Source: Cytospora piceicola (Eukaryota > Ascomycota > Sordariomycetes > Diaporthales > Cytosporaceae). Taken from it: a stretch of DNA of 64,000 bases. The stretch covers positions 1-64,000 of the forward strand of contig JALQBC010000007.1 in NCBI GenBank assembly GCA_023375675.1, read 5' to 3'. Made by a program: the position numbers and the translations under genes. Positions 32,938-43,397 of this stretch are shown piece by piece (position 1 is the stretch's first letter; each line of letters begins with the position of its first letter). Under the pieces are notes generated by a model, which was not told where the DNA came from, made no database searches, and saw only the letters and a list, made by a program, of their open reading frames with translations.

Positions 32938-33892
32938 CTCGACAAGGTATGCTTCTCCGCCAGGGAGTAGAAATGCTGGGTAGCCGACTTGAAAAGAGAC
33001 GGAGTGTTGATTCTGTGATTGTAAGGGACTTCCTGACCGGCAGGGACAAGTCTGTAGGGTTGGTAGATCCGTTGATTAGGATGAAGATGAGAAACAAGGA
33101 ATATTAAGTCGAAAGAAGTTGGACACATGTGCAGTCGACGAATCAGTTGAAGATGGAAGAAGGGAGATGGGAGATGGGAGAGAACGAAGGTGAGATGGGA
33201 GAGAACGAAGATGAGATGAGACGAGAGAGAAATGGTCTGGGAGATATAGAGAGAGATGGTCCAAACGTCCAGAGAATCATATACAATTTGCTCATTTGCT
33301 CAAATTCGCTATGACAATAGGAAAAATAGATGGATAGATAGTCCTCGAGTCTGTGCCAGCTTTCTTTGCCGCCAATTGCAGCGCTTAGATATTGGATGAA
33401 CCTATTGTCGATTGTCTAACTTGCTCCTTCCCTGATAGTTTCCAAAATTTGTACAATAGATAGCCGAGTATAGTACAATAGTACAATACTATGCACTTAC
33501 GTAGGTACCTAGGTACACTCTAAATTTCAACAGCAGTTTCCACCCAATAAGCGAGCACAGCATAAGCGGCCTACCACTAGACAAGATAGCTTATTCGATC
33601 GAGCTGCTGAAGTACCTAGGTTAATCATAGCACACTGGTCGATGCAACCTAGAGCTTGAAGTTGCTTGAGTACTAGGCATGGTCACGCCCAGGGACCACT
33701 GCGGAGAACAACGACGCCAGGACCTCACCGCAACCGGACCGCCTCACTTACAGGCATCCTGAAAGTATTTATAGACCAAAAACGAGGGACTATCCAAAGT
33801 ACCTGGGTAGTGTGCATTGTGAAGCAAGGAAGGTCTGGCACCGGCGTGAGTATAGCGCAGACCCCAACCCTGAGACCCATCATCTCTGACAA
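32938..33892. other. Intergenic: kinase promoter and edge of the transposon block
   Basis: Purine-rich on the plus strand near 33150-33240 (pyrimidine-rich for the kinase gene, as in many fungal core promoters). TAGG/CCTA microsatellite bits at 33500-33520. From 33666 normal-composition DNA with short overlapping frames on both strands but no convincing gene. Confidence 0.55.
33171..33212. repeat. 21-bp purine tandem duplication upstream of the kinase
   Basis: Two adjacent 21-bp units (33171-33191 and 33192-33212), GAGATGGGAGAGAACGAAG plus two bases, with one mismatch, inside a wider polypurine tract. About 235-275 bp before the kinase start codon. Confidence 0.7.
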
Positions 33893-33937
33893 CCATACCG
33901 CGCAGCTGGCTATTTTGAAAACGCTCGGAGGCACCGT
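33893..33937 (+). repeat. 45-bp inverted repeat, left copy
   Basis: Matches the reverse complement of 42225-42269 at 40 of 45 positions. All five differences are transitions, with the right copy carrying the A/T form. The two copies enclose the gypsy element, its minisatellite flanks and nothing else. Confidence 0.75.
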
Positions 33938-33981
33938 AACCTGGCCAGAAACTGTGGCTGATTGAACTTGAAACGGAAAGA

Positions 33982-34035
33982 CCATTTTAAAATCCGTAGG
34001 ACCGTTTCAAAATCCATAGGGCCGTTTTTAAGTCC
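33982..34035. repeat. About 20-bp tandem repeat left of the gypsy element
   Basis: Three imperfect units of the type GACCRTTTYAAAATCCRTAG. The ACCATTTT core also appears in the right-hand array at 42103-42170, in the same orientation. Up to 34277 the DNA is A+T-rich with CTAGGTAC bits and repeated GTCTT. Confidence 0.6.
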
Positions 34036-34277
34036 GAATATATCTTAGGTTATTAAAATCATTTTAAGATCTAAACCGTTTCTAGGTACCTAGATCATTT
34101 TATACCTAAATCGTTTCGTACCTAGATAATTTCGTACCTATATCGTCTTTAGGTACCTAGAAGTAAAGATCTCGGCTAAGGATAAAGTTTCACCGTTCGA
34201 GAGTAACTTACTTAGTCTACCTACGTAGCTACTTTAAGGTCTAAAGGTCTTAATAGTCTGTCTTGATGGTCTGTCTT

Positions 34278-34518
34278 TGTTATGGGCTTAAGCCTTAGGG
34301 CTTGCGCGTAGGGTTAGGGAACAGGACTATAGTCCTTTAGAGTACGGGACTATAGCGGGCCCGTAGAGGGCCTACGATACCTTTATAGCGGACCTCTTGT
34401 GATATATATATAGTAAAAGGAAGTTCCCTTTTAAAGAACTTTTTTTCTTCTTCTTTATACTTTAGAATATATCCTTTTAGTACTTACTTACTATTATATC
34501 GTAAGCTAGCCTTTAATA
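34278..34518 (+). repeat. 5' LTR of the gypsy element (241 bp)
   Basis: Starts TGTTATGGGC and ends CTTTAATA (decayed CCTTAACA). Its first 50 bases keep G/C where the 3' LTR has A/T, whereas its last 100 bases are more mutated than the 3' LTR. Confidence 0.93.
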
Positions 34519-34899
34519 TTTCTAAAGTATCTCTTATCTTCCCCGGACTCGGAATTTAACAGATTAGTAGGCAGGCTAGATAATTCTATATTAATAGACG
34601 ATAACGTAAAAGCCGTCTTTATCTTTTTCCCCGATAACGAGATAAATACCGAGTTCGGTAATCCTTTATCTAGGTAGTAGATAGCCCTAATATTCCTATA
34701 GATTACTAACGTTTACGACGATAACGTTTTATAGATTTTTCGATTTTAGTTAAGAAACTTTACTTTTAAAACAGCTACCGATACTCCGGCTTCCCGACGT
34801 AAGTTTTTACCGATTAATACCTTTTATAATAGTAATAAGGCGACTTTTCGCTTTTAGAAGGTTATTATCGAGTATAAACTTTAAGCCGATACTATCTTT

Positions 34900-37800
34900 A
34901 TTAGTAGCTAATAAGACTATTAAGTCTTTTTTTAAGCTATACTTTTACCGGTAGTTTAAAACCGTGTCTTTACCTTTTACGAAGAAGAAAGTAAAGATTA
35001 TTTATTTAATATAACGGATTTTTTAAATTACTTTAAAAACTACTTTAGCGATCCGTATTATACTACTTCTGCTTTTATTAAGCTTACCGCCTTTCGAATA
35101 AAAAACTTTAAGATTTTCTTTTAGTTTTTAATCGAATTCGAATAGCTTTTTACTACGGTAAAAGGCTTTTATTAAACAGATAAAGTCTGTATTAACTACC
35201 TTTATAACTTACTTTTAAAGCGATTTTAAAAATAAGCTATTAGATATAAAGTAAACCGATATAACTACTAATAAACGGTCGAGATATACTGTAATATCTT
35301 TTAAGATATTAAAACTTAAGACTTAAAATAACGTTTTTCGGCTTTATACTTTACCTCTTTATAACTTCTCCGAAACTAAAACGGTAATACTACGATATCG
35401 GGTATTAATACTACTTTTTTAAGTAACTGTTTAAATAACCGTTATAACCGAAGCAGGTTTTCCGCTTTTTTACAATAAGGCGGCGGATACTTAGCTTTAT
35501 AAGGCTTTATTAGTAATACTACTACCTTTTAAAGCAGCGGCTATCGACGAGCTTAATAAACTTTTAAAGCGGTTTATAACTTTCGATGTAAGGTAAAGGC
35601 TTATCTTTACTACAGATTTTAATAGTACTATATCCGTAACTACTTACTTCTCCTTACTTACGTCTTAATAACGGTTAGTAAGTTAAAAGTTAATAACAGA
35701 CTTATCGATAATAAAGATTCTATTATTTTTTTAAGAAAAGTTTAGTTTTTAAGATAAGTCTTTTTTAAAAGCTTTAAAACCTAATACGTTCTGTAGTAGA
35801 AAATAAGAATAGTATATACTAGGACTTATAAAAAAGGATAAACGAACTACTTTTCTTTATATTTATCCTTTTTAATAATATATACTTTCTTAACGTTTAA
35901 ATTAATAGCGGTTATAACTGTTATAGTATAATTAGTAAACGTTTTATTTAAAAACTTAGTTTCGAGTAAATCTGATTACTTTATATTTATAATTTAAGTA
36001 CGGTTTTAAGTATTTAACGTAATAAAGTTATTACTTATATAGCCTAAACTATAATTAATATAGATAGATAGTAGTAGCTTACGTTTTTATATATAATTCT
36101 TAGTATAGCTCGGGATATTATTTTAGGTTTTTTATAAATACGTTATCGATAAGTTACTTTAAACCTGTTTAAAAAGTGTTTTCGTATTAATACGGTAGGC
36201 GGTCTAATTATTTACGAATTTATAGTACGTCCGGTATAACCTCGGGCTTATTTAATTATTAGTAGCGTTTTTACTATTATTACTTACCGAAAGAAATATA
36301 AGCTAACGTTAAGCTATATATTTATTAGTATTAGTTTTTATAAAATAACTTATATTTTAAACGTTACGGTTTTATTAAACGTTAGTATACTTTTACCGGC
36401 TAATATTACTGCTTTTTTACCTTTAAAAGTCCGGGACTTTATAAATCTTTTTAATAAAAAAAAAGCCGATACCTTACCTTTATATTATAATAGTTTAAAT
36501 TATTATATTTATTTTAAAAAGGATAAATATAGCTAGACTTTTAAGCTTTTTTAAGGACCGCTATATAATATATTATAAGATTAACTTTTTAAACTATATA
36601 AGTAGGTTATTAAACTTATAGATAAAGGTTAAGTTTATATAAATACTTTACTTATTATAGCTTTAGTTTTACTTATTAAAAAGGCGAGCGGAGGCTAGCG
36701 GTTTTATATTAATTACCGCGCTTTAAATAAAATTATTTAGTAAAACCGGTACCTGCTTTTTTTTATTAAAGAAATACTATATTTCTTTTTTAAATTTCGG
36801 TAGTTTATTAAACTTAACGTTCGCTTTACGTTTTATCGTATCCGGATAGCTTTAAGCGATAAACTTTTAACTGCGTTTTATATACGTTTCGGTTTATTCG
36901 AGTAGTTCGTTTACCTATTTAGCTTAGTAAGTGTTTCGGTAACCTTTTAAAGGTTTATTAATAGTACTTTACGTAATATTTTCGATAACTACGTTATAGT
37001 TTACTTTAATAACCTACTTATTTTCTTTTCTAGGTTTCGGCGAGATTATATATAGAAGGTATAAGAAGTTTTATATCGTTTTTATAACGTTAAGCTTTAC
37101 CTCGACTTTAAGAAGTATAAGTTCGTTATAATAGAAACTAAATATCTCGGTTTTATTATTTAAGCTAAAGTAAAGGTTTAGACCGATTTCGAAAAGGTTA
37201 TAGCTATTTACGATTAAAAACCTTTTATAAAACTTTAAGGCGTTTATAGTTTTTTTAAGTTTATAAACTTTTACCGCGACTTTATTAATTACTTTTTTAA
37301 AGTAGTCGAACCTTTTATCTGCTTTACCTGTAAAGGCGTTTTTTTTTAATAAACTAAGGTAGAAAATAATGTTTTTAAAGCGTTTAAGCTTATTTTTATT
37401 TCGGCTCTGATTTTTACTTAATAAGATTTTAACTTAAAATCGGTAGTTAAAGCGGATTACTTTAAAAACGTACTCGAAAGATATATTTCTTAGTATAATA
37501 TTAATAATATCCTTTATTTTATTACTTATTATTTCGTACGTTTAACGTTAGCCGAACGAAATTATACTATCTATAATAAAGAGCTTTTAACGGTCGTTAT
37601 ATATTTTTAAACGTAGTCCTCGGAGTTATAAAACGTCTGTACCTTTTTTACTGTTTTTATTAACTATAAAGGCTTTAAACACTTTATAAAGCTATATTTT
37701 ATTTCTAAACGTTAAGCTTAGTAATCCGAAACCTTTTTTTTATTTTACTATTACTTAAAATACTACTTCGGTTTATTAGTAGTACGCTTTAATATACTTT

Positions 37801-39447
37801 TTTATCGGAAGTAAGATATTATCGATAAAGAGTAGCTTTACGCTTATATTTTTTAACCGATTATTATTTCCCGGTTAACTACTTTTATCTTTTAATATAA
37901 ATTTTTTACTTAAACGTTCCTTTTCTTTCTTTTAAAGTCTTCCTTTTTTAAAAACCTTAACTTATAGATATTATAAGACGTAAGTATAAGCGTAGACCGG
38001 TTATACCGCTTTCGGCTAATAGCTATTTAAAATAACGTTTACTTATTTTTTAAAGATATAAAGACTTATAAGTAAATTATAAACTGCTTTTTTAATACTT
38101 AAAAAGCTTTATTATACCGAGGACGACTTTAGCTTTTATATTAAAAAGCTTTTATTACGAAAATACTTTAATAAGTTTATAACTTTTTATTTATCGGTTA
38201 TCCGGGCTATAATAATACTTTCGTTATCTTATAACGGGATTACTATTAAAACGGGATATTTTAAGATATCCGCCGCTTTATTTAAAACTATAATATATAT
38301 ACCTATAGTATATTATTTCGACGTTTATAATAAAGCTTACTTTAACCTTTACCGGTCTTAAAACGTTTTTAGTTTTAGATTTCTATAGACTTTATAACTT
38401 ACTTACTCGCTTATACCGACTCTTTTCTTTTATACTTAATAGTTATTACTAACCGTCTTTTAAAGTATATTTAACTCGAGGTAATAACGTTTATAAAAGC
38501 CGAAAAGTATACTTTTTACTTTTATAACGTTTAGTAGCGGTTTTATAGCTTTCTTTAATTTATTATTAGCGATTATAAATCAGACTAAGTAAAGGAATTT
38601 TAAACTTACTTATATTATACTATCGAGACTTTATAACTCTTTTTTACGTTATATTACCTATAAACAGATAAAGGTACGGAAAGAGCTAACTAAGAAGTAT
38701 AAAAGTACTTTTATACTTACTTTACGTTTTCTTAGTTCGACTAAGCCGAATATTTACTTTTTACTTAATTAGCTTTTAACGGATATAACTTAATAGTTAC
38801 CGGCGTTAGTTTTAACCGACTTTTTAATAATTTTAATATTAATGTTATTTTATAATAAGACTTATTTACTTATTTTTCTCGGAGTTTTAAAAGACAGGCC
38901 GTTACCTTTTTAAATTACTTTTACGAAAAAACAAACCTTACTTAAGCTATAATAGCTTATATTTAGTAATAATAAAAACTTAAAGTAAACCGTCGACGTT
39001 ACCTAGCCGAAAGGTATATTATAAGCGATAAAGTTTAGCTTTTTTTTTATAATATTAAGATTAATCGTTTTAAAAAAAAGCTTAACTAGCTTTATATTAA
39101 ATATACTATTATTACCGTTTTTAGCCTGTTTATAGTTACTTTTAATATTCCGGGTAATATTTATCCGATATTTTATATAAAATTAGTCGAACGTATTAAA
39201 GATAATCCCTTCCTTTTTTAAGATAAAACCGATACTTAACTTAGCTTTATTTTAGTCCTTTCTTTTAAAGACGGTTCCTTTTAAAAAGAGTAGTTTATTA
39301 AAAAGATTTTAGCTATTAAAAATATATTAAAGAAAGGTAAGCGTCGTATAATATTAGTTAAGTAGCTATATTATAATACCTTCGAGTAGTAGTTTTTAAA
39401 ACTTTATAAGGATATCGAGGTTTTAAACCGGTTCGAGGCGCTATAAG
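34900..39447 (+). pseudogene. Gypsy gag-pol relic
   Basis: Gag is recognisable at about 35040-35250 by a retrotransposon gag pattern (SDPYYTTSAFIKLTAF followed by a YLYNLLLKRF-type segment). Pol: reverse transcriptase starts near 36678 (KKASGG, then INYRALNKI) and has VYFNNLLIF, a decayed YxDD box, at 36999, exactly 107 codons on. At 39306 the frame is still the same, 876 codons from 36678, and reads ILAIKNILKKGKRR then LVK, which resembles a chromodomain-like integrase tail. So RIP stops, not indels, destroyed it. Gag and pol are in different frames as read. Protease and the integrase catalytic residues were not mapped. The 5' limit is approximate. Confidence 0.85.
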
Positions 39448-39873
39448 GCGATATTCGTATATATAACAGACTAGTTTCGGCTATAATATTACGATATTTT
39501 AGTCTTTTTCTTTTACGGTATATAATATAGCTTTAATAAGAGTTTATATCGGATAAATTATTATTTATCGTAGTCTTTACTTAATAACTTATTATTTAAA
39601 ATAAGTAAGTCTTAAGTAAATAAAATACCGAGAAATAATATAAATAAAAATAAAAGCTACTTAATATATTACCTAAAGCCGACGATACTATTATAATACC
39701 GTTACATAGTTATATATATAAACTAACAGATATATAAATAGACTTCGATAAAACCGCCGCCGGAATATAACGTAACTACTAATATAAGCTATTAAGTATA
39801 TAACTAAAAACCGATAATACCGTTATTAGTACTTACCTTTTTATAAAAAAAGAAATACTTAACATAGTTAAAA

Positions 39874-41160
39874 CTAAAATACCTTTTTTCTGTTAACGTT
39901 TTCTGCCGCGTCGGAGTTAATAGCTTCAGTAAAGGTTTCCTTTTATATATCGACCGAGAGGTTATAACAGTAGTAGTATATACAGCAAGTAACGGTATTA
40001 CCGAATAAGCTATCGTCTTCTTTATTATCGTCGCTTTTTTTTATAAAAGGTATAAGAGATTCGGACCGGCGTCGGTTATAGCTTATTACCGGACCGTTTC
40101 GTTTTTAATAAGCGAAACGTTAAGCCTACTGTTATAGGCTTTATAGTAGCTTTAAATTACTTTTTATTAGCTAGTTTTAAACTACGTTACGTTTAATACG
40201 ATAGCGGCTTTTTATTTATATATCCTTTTAAAATCGCTAGTTCTGCTTTTATATTATATTAGCTTTACTTTTTATATAAGACTACTATAAGCCCTTTATA
40301 AGGCCTTTACTTATTAAAATACGTTATATAATAACGTTAGTCTAACCGATTCCCTACGTTAAAACGTAAATACTATTATAAAGTTAGTTTTTAAATTAAC
40401 CTTCGCTTAAAGAAAAGCGACAGAATAAAGTAGCAGGGAATAGCTGCTTTAACGACACCTATATAACGTCGGTATATATATTTAAAAAGGAAAACTATTT
40501 AATAATATCGGTAATATCGGTTAGGCTTTATATAAAGGTAATAAGGTCGGTATACGCTTATTTACGCTTATAACGTTAAGCTTAAAAAGTCGCTATAATA
40601 GCGCTTATATTCTTTAATAGCTTTTATTAAGTAGCGGCGAAGATATCGAAAACTTAACGACAGATATCGTTATACTAACGTATAAAAGTAGCTTTATAGC
40701 CCTTCCAGGCTTTATCTTTCTTATAAGCCTCGGTTATAATATATTTATAGCTTTTTATTATAACTATTATTTTATAGATAGTATAGCGTAAGTTTATAAA
40801 CCTAATATATAAATGTTTACTTTAAAAATACTTAATATAGCTACGACTATACGCGAAATAACCGCTATTACGACCTCGGATATAATTTATCTTATTATAA
40901 TTATAAGTATAACCGAGATAAAGTAAGTACGGAAAGTTAAGTTATTTCGGGCCTTTTATATCTTCGTTATCAGAATTATTAATAATAATAAAGCCGCCGA
41001 CCGTACGTTAGCCTTTCTGTAAATATATTAGTACTACACGTTTATAGTATACCTATAAAAGTATCGGGAAGGGTTTTTACCTCGAGAGAACTGTTATCGT
41101 TATAGTTATTAAAACTATTATTACTATTACTACTAAAAGGTAAAAGAGGGAGAGGGACGA
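39874..41160 (-). pseudogene. Antisense reading frame in the gypsy 3' region
   Basis: On the minus strand one frame can be read from about 41160 down to 39874 (over 400 codons) with no frame change; its stops are TAA/TAG, as RIP of Gln and Trp codons would give. It is cleanest at 40980-40681 (two stops in 100 codons), with protein-like segments such as YKKDKAWKGYKATFIR (near 40720-40670) and NNSDNEDIKGPK (near 40980). Further on are RRRSESLIPFIKKSDDNKEDD-type and ETFTEAINSDAAENVNRKK-type segments. It lies between pol and the 3' LTR on the opposite strand. I do not recognise the family. Antisense frames in this place are known in some plant gypsy elements. Confidence 0.5.
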
Positions 41161-41619
41161 TTATAGATATAATTAAGAAAGTTTAAGGATTAATAGTTAT
41201 CGATAATAGTTAACACGTTTCGAAAATACGTTTAAAGTTAGTTATTAATAAAAATTAAGTTAATAAAATAGTTAAATATAAAAGAGAAAAAAAGTAAGAT
41301 ACGATATAAGATAAAAGTAAGGCGTATATAGGTTAATACTTAACTATTATTAAAACAGAAAAACTTATATTATAGACTATTTATAAAACATGCTTTTTAC
41401 GTTACTAAAACTTACTTAGTTATTAGGTAATATAAGGTTTTAACGTTTATAAGGCGTATATTACTATAAAGCTGTTATTAGCTATATTAGCGTTAGCTAC
41501 TTAACAGTATATACCTTTATATAGCTAACTATACTACCTTATCCCGATCGGGCTACTTACGTTTCTTATACCGGATAGTCTCTTATTAACTACTCCGGGC
41601 TTTCGGTAAGGGAAGGCTA

Positions 41620-41860
41620 TATTATAAGCTCGAGCTTTAAAGCTCGTATATAGAGTTAAAGAATAAGACTATAGTCTTTTAAAGTACGGGACTATAGTAA
41701 GCTTGTAAAAGGCTTACAATACCTTTATAACAGACCTCCTATAATATATATATAGCAGAAGGAAGTTCCCTTTTAGGGAACTTCCTTCTTTTCTCTTTAT
41801 ACTTCAGAATATATCCCTTTAGCACCTACTTGCTGTCGTATCGTAGGCTAGCCCTTAACA
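41620..41860 (+). repeat. 3' LTR of the gypsy element (241 bp)
   Basis: Starts TATTATAAGC (decayed TGTTATGGGC), ends CCCTTAACA, followed by GTCTT. It holds a 14-bp perfect hairpin, GAAGGAAGTTCCCT at 41758-41771, loop TTT, complement at 41775-41788, placed where the R region or polyadenylation signal would be. In the 5' LTR the same hairpin is partly decayed. Confidence 0.93.
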
Positions 41861-41982
41861 GTCTTAATGATCTTTTTTAATAGTCTTAATGGTTTTGATC
41901 TTGATAGTCTTGATGGTCTTAAAGATCTTAGAAGGAAGGTCTTAAAGGGAAGGTCTTAAGGTTATTGCCTTAAGATCTTAAA

Positions 41983-42066
41983 GGGAAGGCATCGTCTGGT
42001 GGGAAGGCATCGTCTGGTAGGAAGGCATCGTCTGGTGGGAAGGCACCTGGTGGGAAGGCACCTGGT
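41983..42066. repeat. 18/15-bp minisatellite
   Basis: Three 18-bp units GGGAAGGCATCGTCTGGT (41983-42000, 42001-42018, 42019-42036, the last starting with A) then two shortened 15-bp units GGGAAGGCACCTGGT (42037-42051, 42052-42066). Followed by TAGGTAGGTACCTAGGTAC. Confidence 0.85.
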
Positions 42067-42102
42067 ACCTTAGGTAGGTACCTAGGTACTTAAGAATCTA
42101 GA

Positions 42103-42170
42103 GACCATTTTAGAGCGAAGGGACCATTTCAGAGTAAGGGACCATTTCAGAGCAAAGTAACCATTTCAGC
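42103..42170. repeat. About 18-bp tandem repeat right of the gypsy element
   Basis: Four imperfect units GACCATTTYAGAGYRAAG. A related ACCATTTT array lies on the far side of the gypsy element at 33982-34035, so the two are probably parts of one array or of a duplicated flank. Confidence 0.7.
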
Positions 42171-42224
42171 ATAGTGAATAATGCCTGACTGAACTTGGGG
42201 CCAAAACCGTTTTAGAGCACGTAA

Positions 42225-42269
42225 ACGGTACCTTTGAGCGTTTTCAAAATAACCAGTTGCGCGGTATGG
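42225..42269 (-). repeat. 45-bp inverted repeat, right copy
   Basis: Reverse-complement partner of 33893-33937 (40 of 45 identical, five transitions). It lies just outside the right minisatellites. Confidence 0.75.
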
Positions 42270-42694
42270 AAGGTACACCGAATAGTACTCCCTGTCGCAC
42301 CTAACCTTCCACATAACCTTCCACCTGTCCAACGTCCCACTTATATAACCTTCTATATATCTTACTTTTTATACAATATATATTTGTATAAGACGCATGT
42401 AGCTTTAATTCGGTCGGACGGTGCGCGAATCGGCCCGTGCCAGACAGGGAGTAAGTGACAAGGAGTACATGGGGAGAAAGCTCACCGTTGAATTACGTCA
42501 GACCCCTTTCGTACATTGGAACCCGTACTTACCTTGAACCCACCGGCATGTTTCTACATACATCAATTGACACCTCCGCATCTCTTTTGAACTCTACTTA
42601 AGTACCCGGGCGAAATAAGAAACCAACTGACAAGAGTCTACGACACATCACAACCCAGAACAACAAAATACAAATAGTCCACACCTCGTTCAAA
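42270..42694. other. Intergenic: FUN14 gene promoter
   Basis: Begins A+T-rich with repeated AACCTTCCAC (42300-42330), then normal DNA. No gene seen. Confidence 0.55.
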
Positions 42695-43303
42695 ATGGCG
42701 ACAATAGCACTCTGCCGCGGCGCCCTCCGGCGTTCCGCAGTCCCCGTCACCCTGGGCCTGTCAACCGGTCTTTTCCTCGCCAACCGCCAACGACCGATGC
42801 GTCTCGATGCCATGTCGGCATCAAGGTCTTCCTCACCGGTCACGGAGCGCATCGCGGCCCAATCTGACGACTGGCTGGATCCCGAGGTCATCAAGCAGCT
42901 TTCAGGGGGCAGTCTTGCAGGTAAGTTGTCATACGATGTGATATGATGATGATGACCTTAGTCCCGGTCACAAGGAAGCGATACCAGTCGGAGATCTAAC
43001 TATAATACAGGTTTCTTAACCGGTCTCGTTGTCAGTGTCTTCTCAAAGACATTGGTATTGCTCACGGGAGTGGCAATCGTTGCTGTCCAGGTGAGCCACC
43101 CAACACCATGGCGTTTCCTTCATAACGACGCATTCCTGACCAGCTCGCAGATGGCTTCCCGCTGGGGAGTCGACCTTCTAGGTATCCTCAGGCTTCGGCA
43201 GCGCATAGAGGCATCACGCGTCCTGTCATCCCTCAACAGGAACCCGACTTTCAAGTTGGCCTTTGGCTCGACCTTTGCTCTCGCCGCGTTCATGCACTTC
43301 TAG
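42695..43303 (+). CDS. FUN14-family mitochondrial outer-membrane protein
   Basis: Exons 42695-42920, 43011-43090, 43151-43303 (152 residues). Family members (yeast Fun14, human FUNDC1) sit in the mitochondrial outer membrane; FUNDC1 is a mitophagy receptor, but the role of the fungal proteins is less clear. The FUN14 core reads GGSLAGFLTGLVVSVFSKTLVLLTGVAIVAVQ (in pieces across intron 1), with Gly-rich membrane helices, and a last hydrophobic helix FGSTFALAAFMHF ends the protein. Intron 2 (43091-43150, 60 nt) has a GTGAGC donor, a CTGAC branch-like site and a CAG acceptor; it is in frame and free of stops, so a 172-residue retained form can also be read. I favour splicing because it restores the family spacing. 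Only 94 bp separate it from the convergent aminopeptidase gene. Confidence 0.82.
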
Positions 43304-43397
43304 ACTAGCCTTACACAATTCACTAGGGGTAGACCCATTTCTCACCACCTTGTGTCCCAAATACGTAGCATCTACCTTTGGACCCAGCACCCTGCCT

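Larger units (their letters stand above)
34278..41860 (+). mobile_element. Full-length Ty3/gypsy retrotransposon, RIP-inactivated
   Basis: A 7583-bp insertion with two LTRs of exactly 241 bp (TGTTA...TAACA ends) and a perfect 5-bp target duplication GTCTT (34273-34277 and 41861-41865). Reverse transcriptase is of the gypsy type; its YxDD box is decayed to YFNN. Heavy CpA/TpG depletion and stops at former Gln/Trp codons show RIP. A purine tract (AAGGGAAGG, about 41608-41617) precedes the 3' LTR. Pol ends near 39447, leaving about 2.2 kb before the 3' LTR, unusually long for this class and holding an antisense frame. The target was a GTCTTGATGGTCTT-like tandem tract. Confidence 0.94.

Noticed and set aside
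33666..33985. Short frames on both strands beside the gypsy element as a small gene
   Set aside because: Under 100 residues, no conserved pattern, and the region overlaps the inverted repeat. Left as intergenic.
33893..42269. The 45-bp inverted repeats as the true ends of the gypsy element
   Set aside because: The element already has complete LTRs and a perfect target duplication at 34278-41860; the inverted repeats lie outside these.
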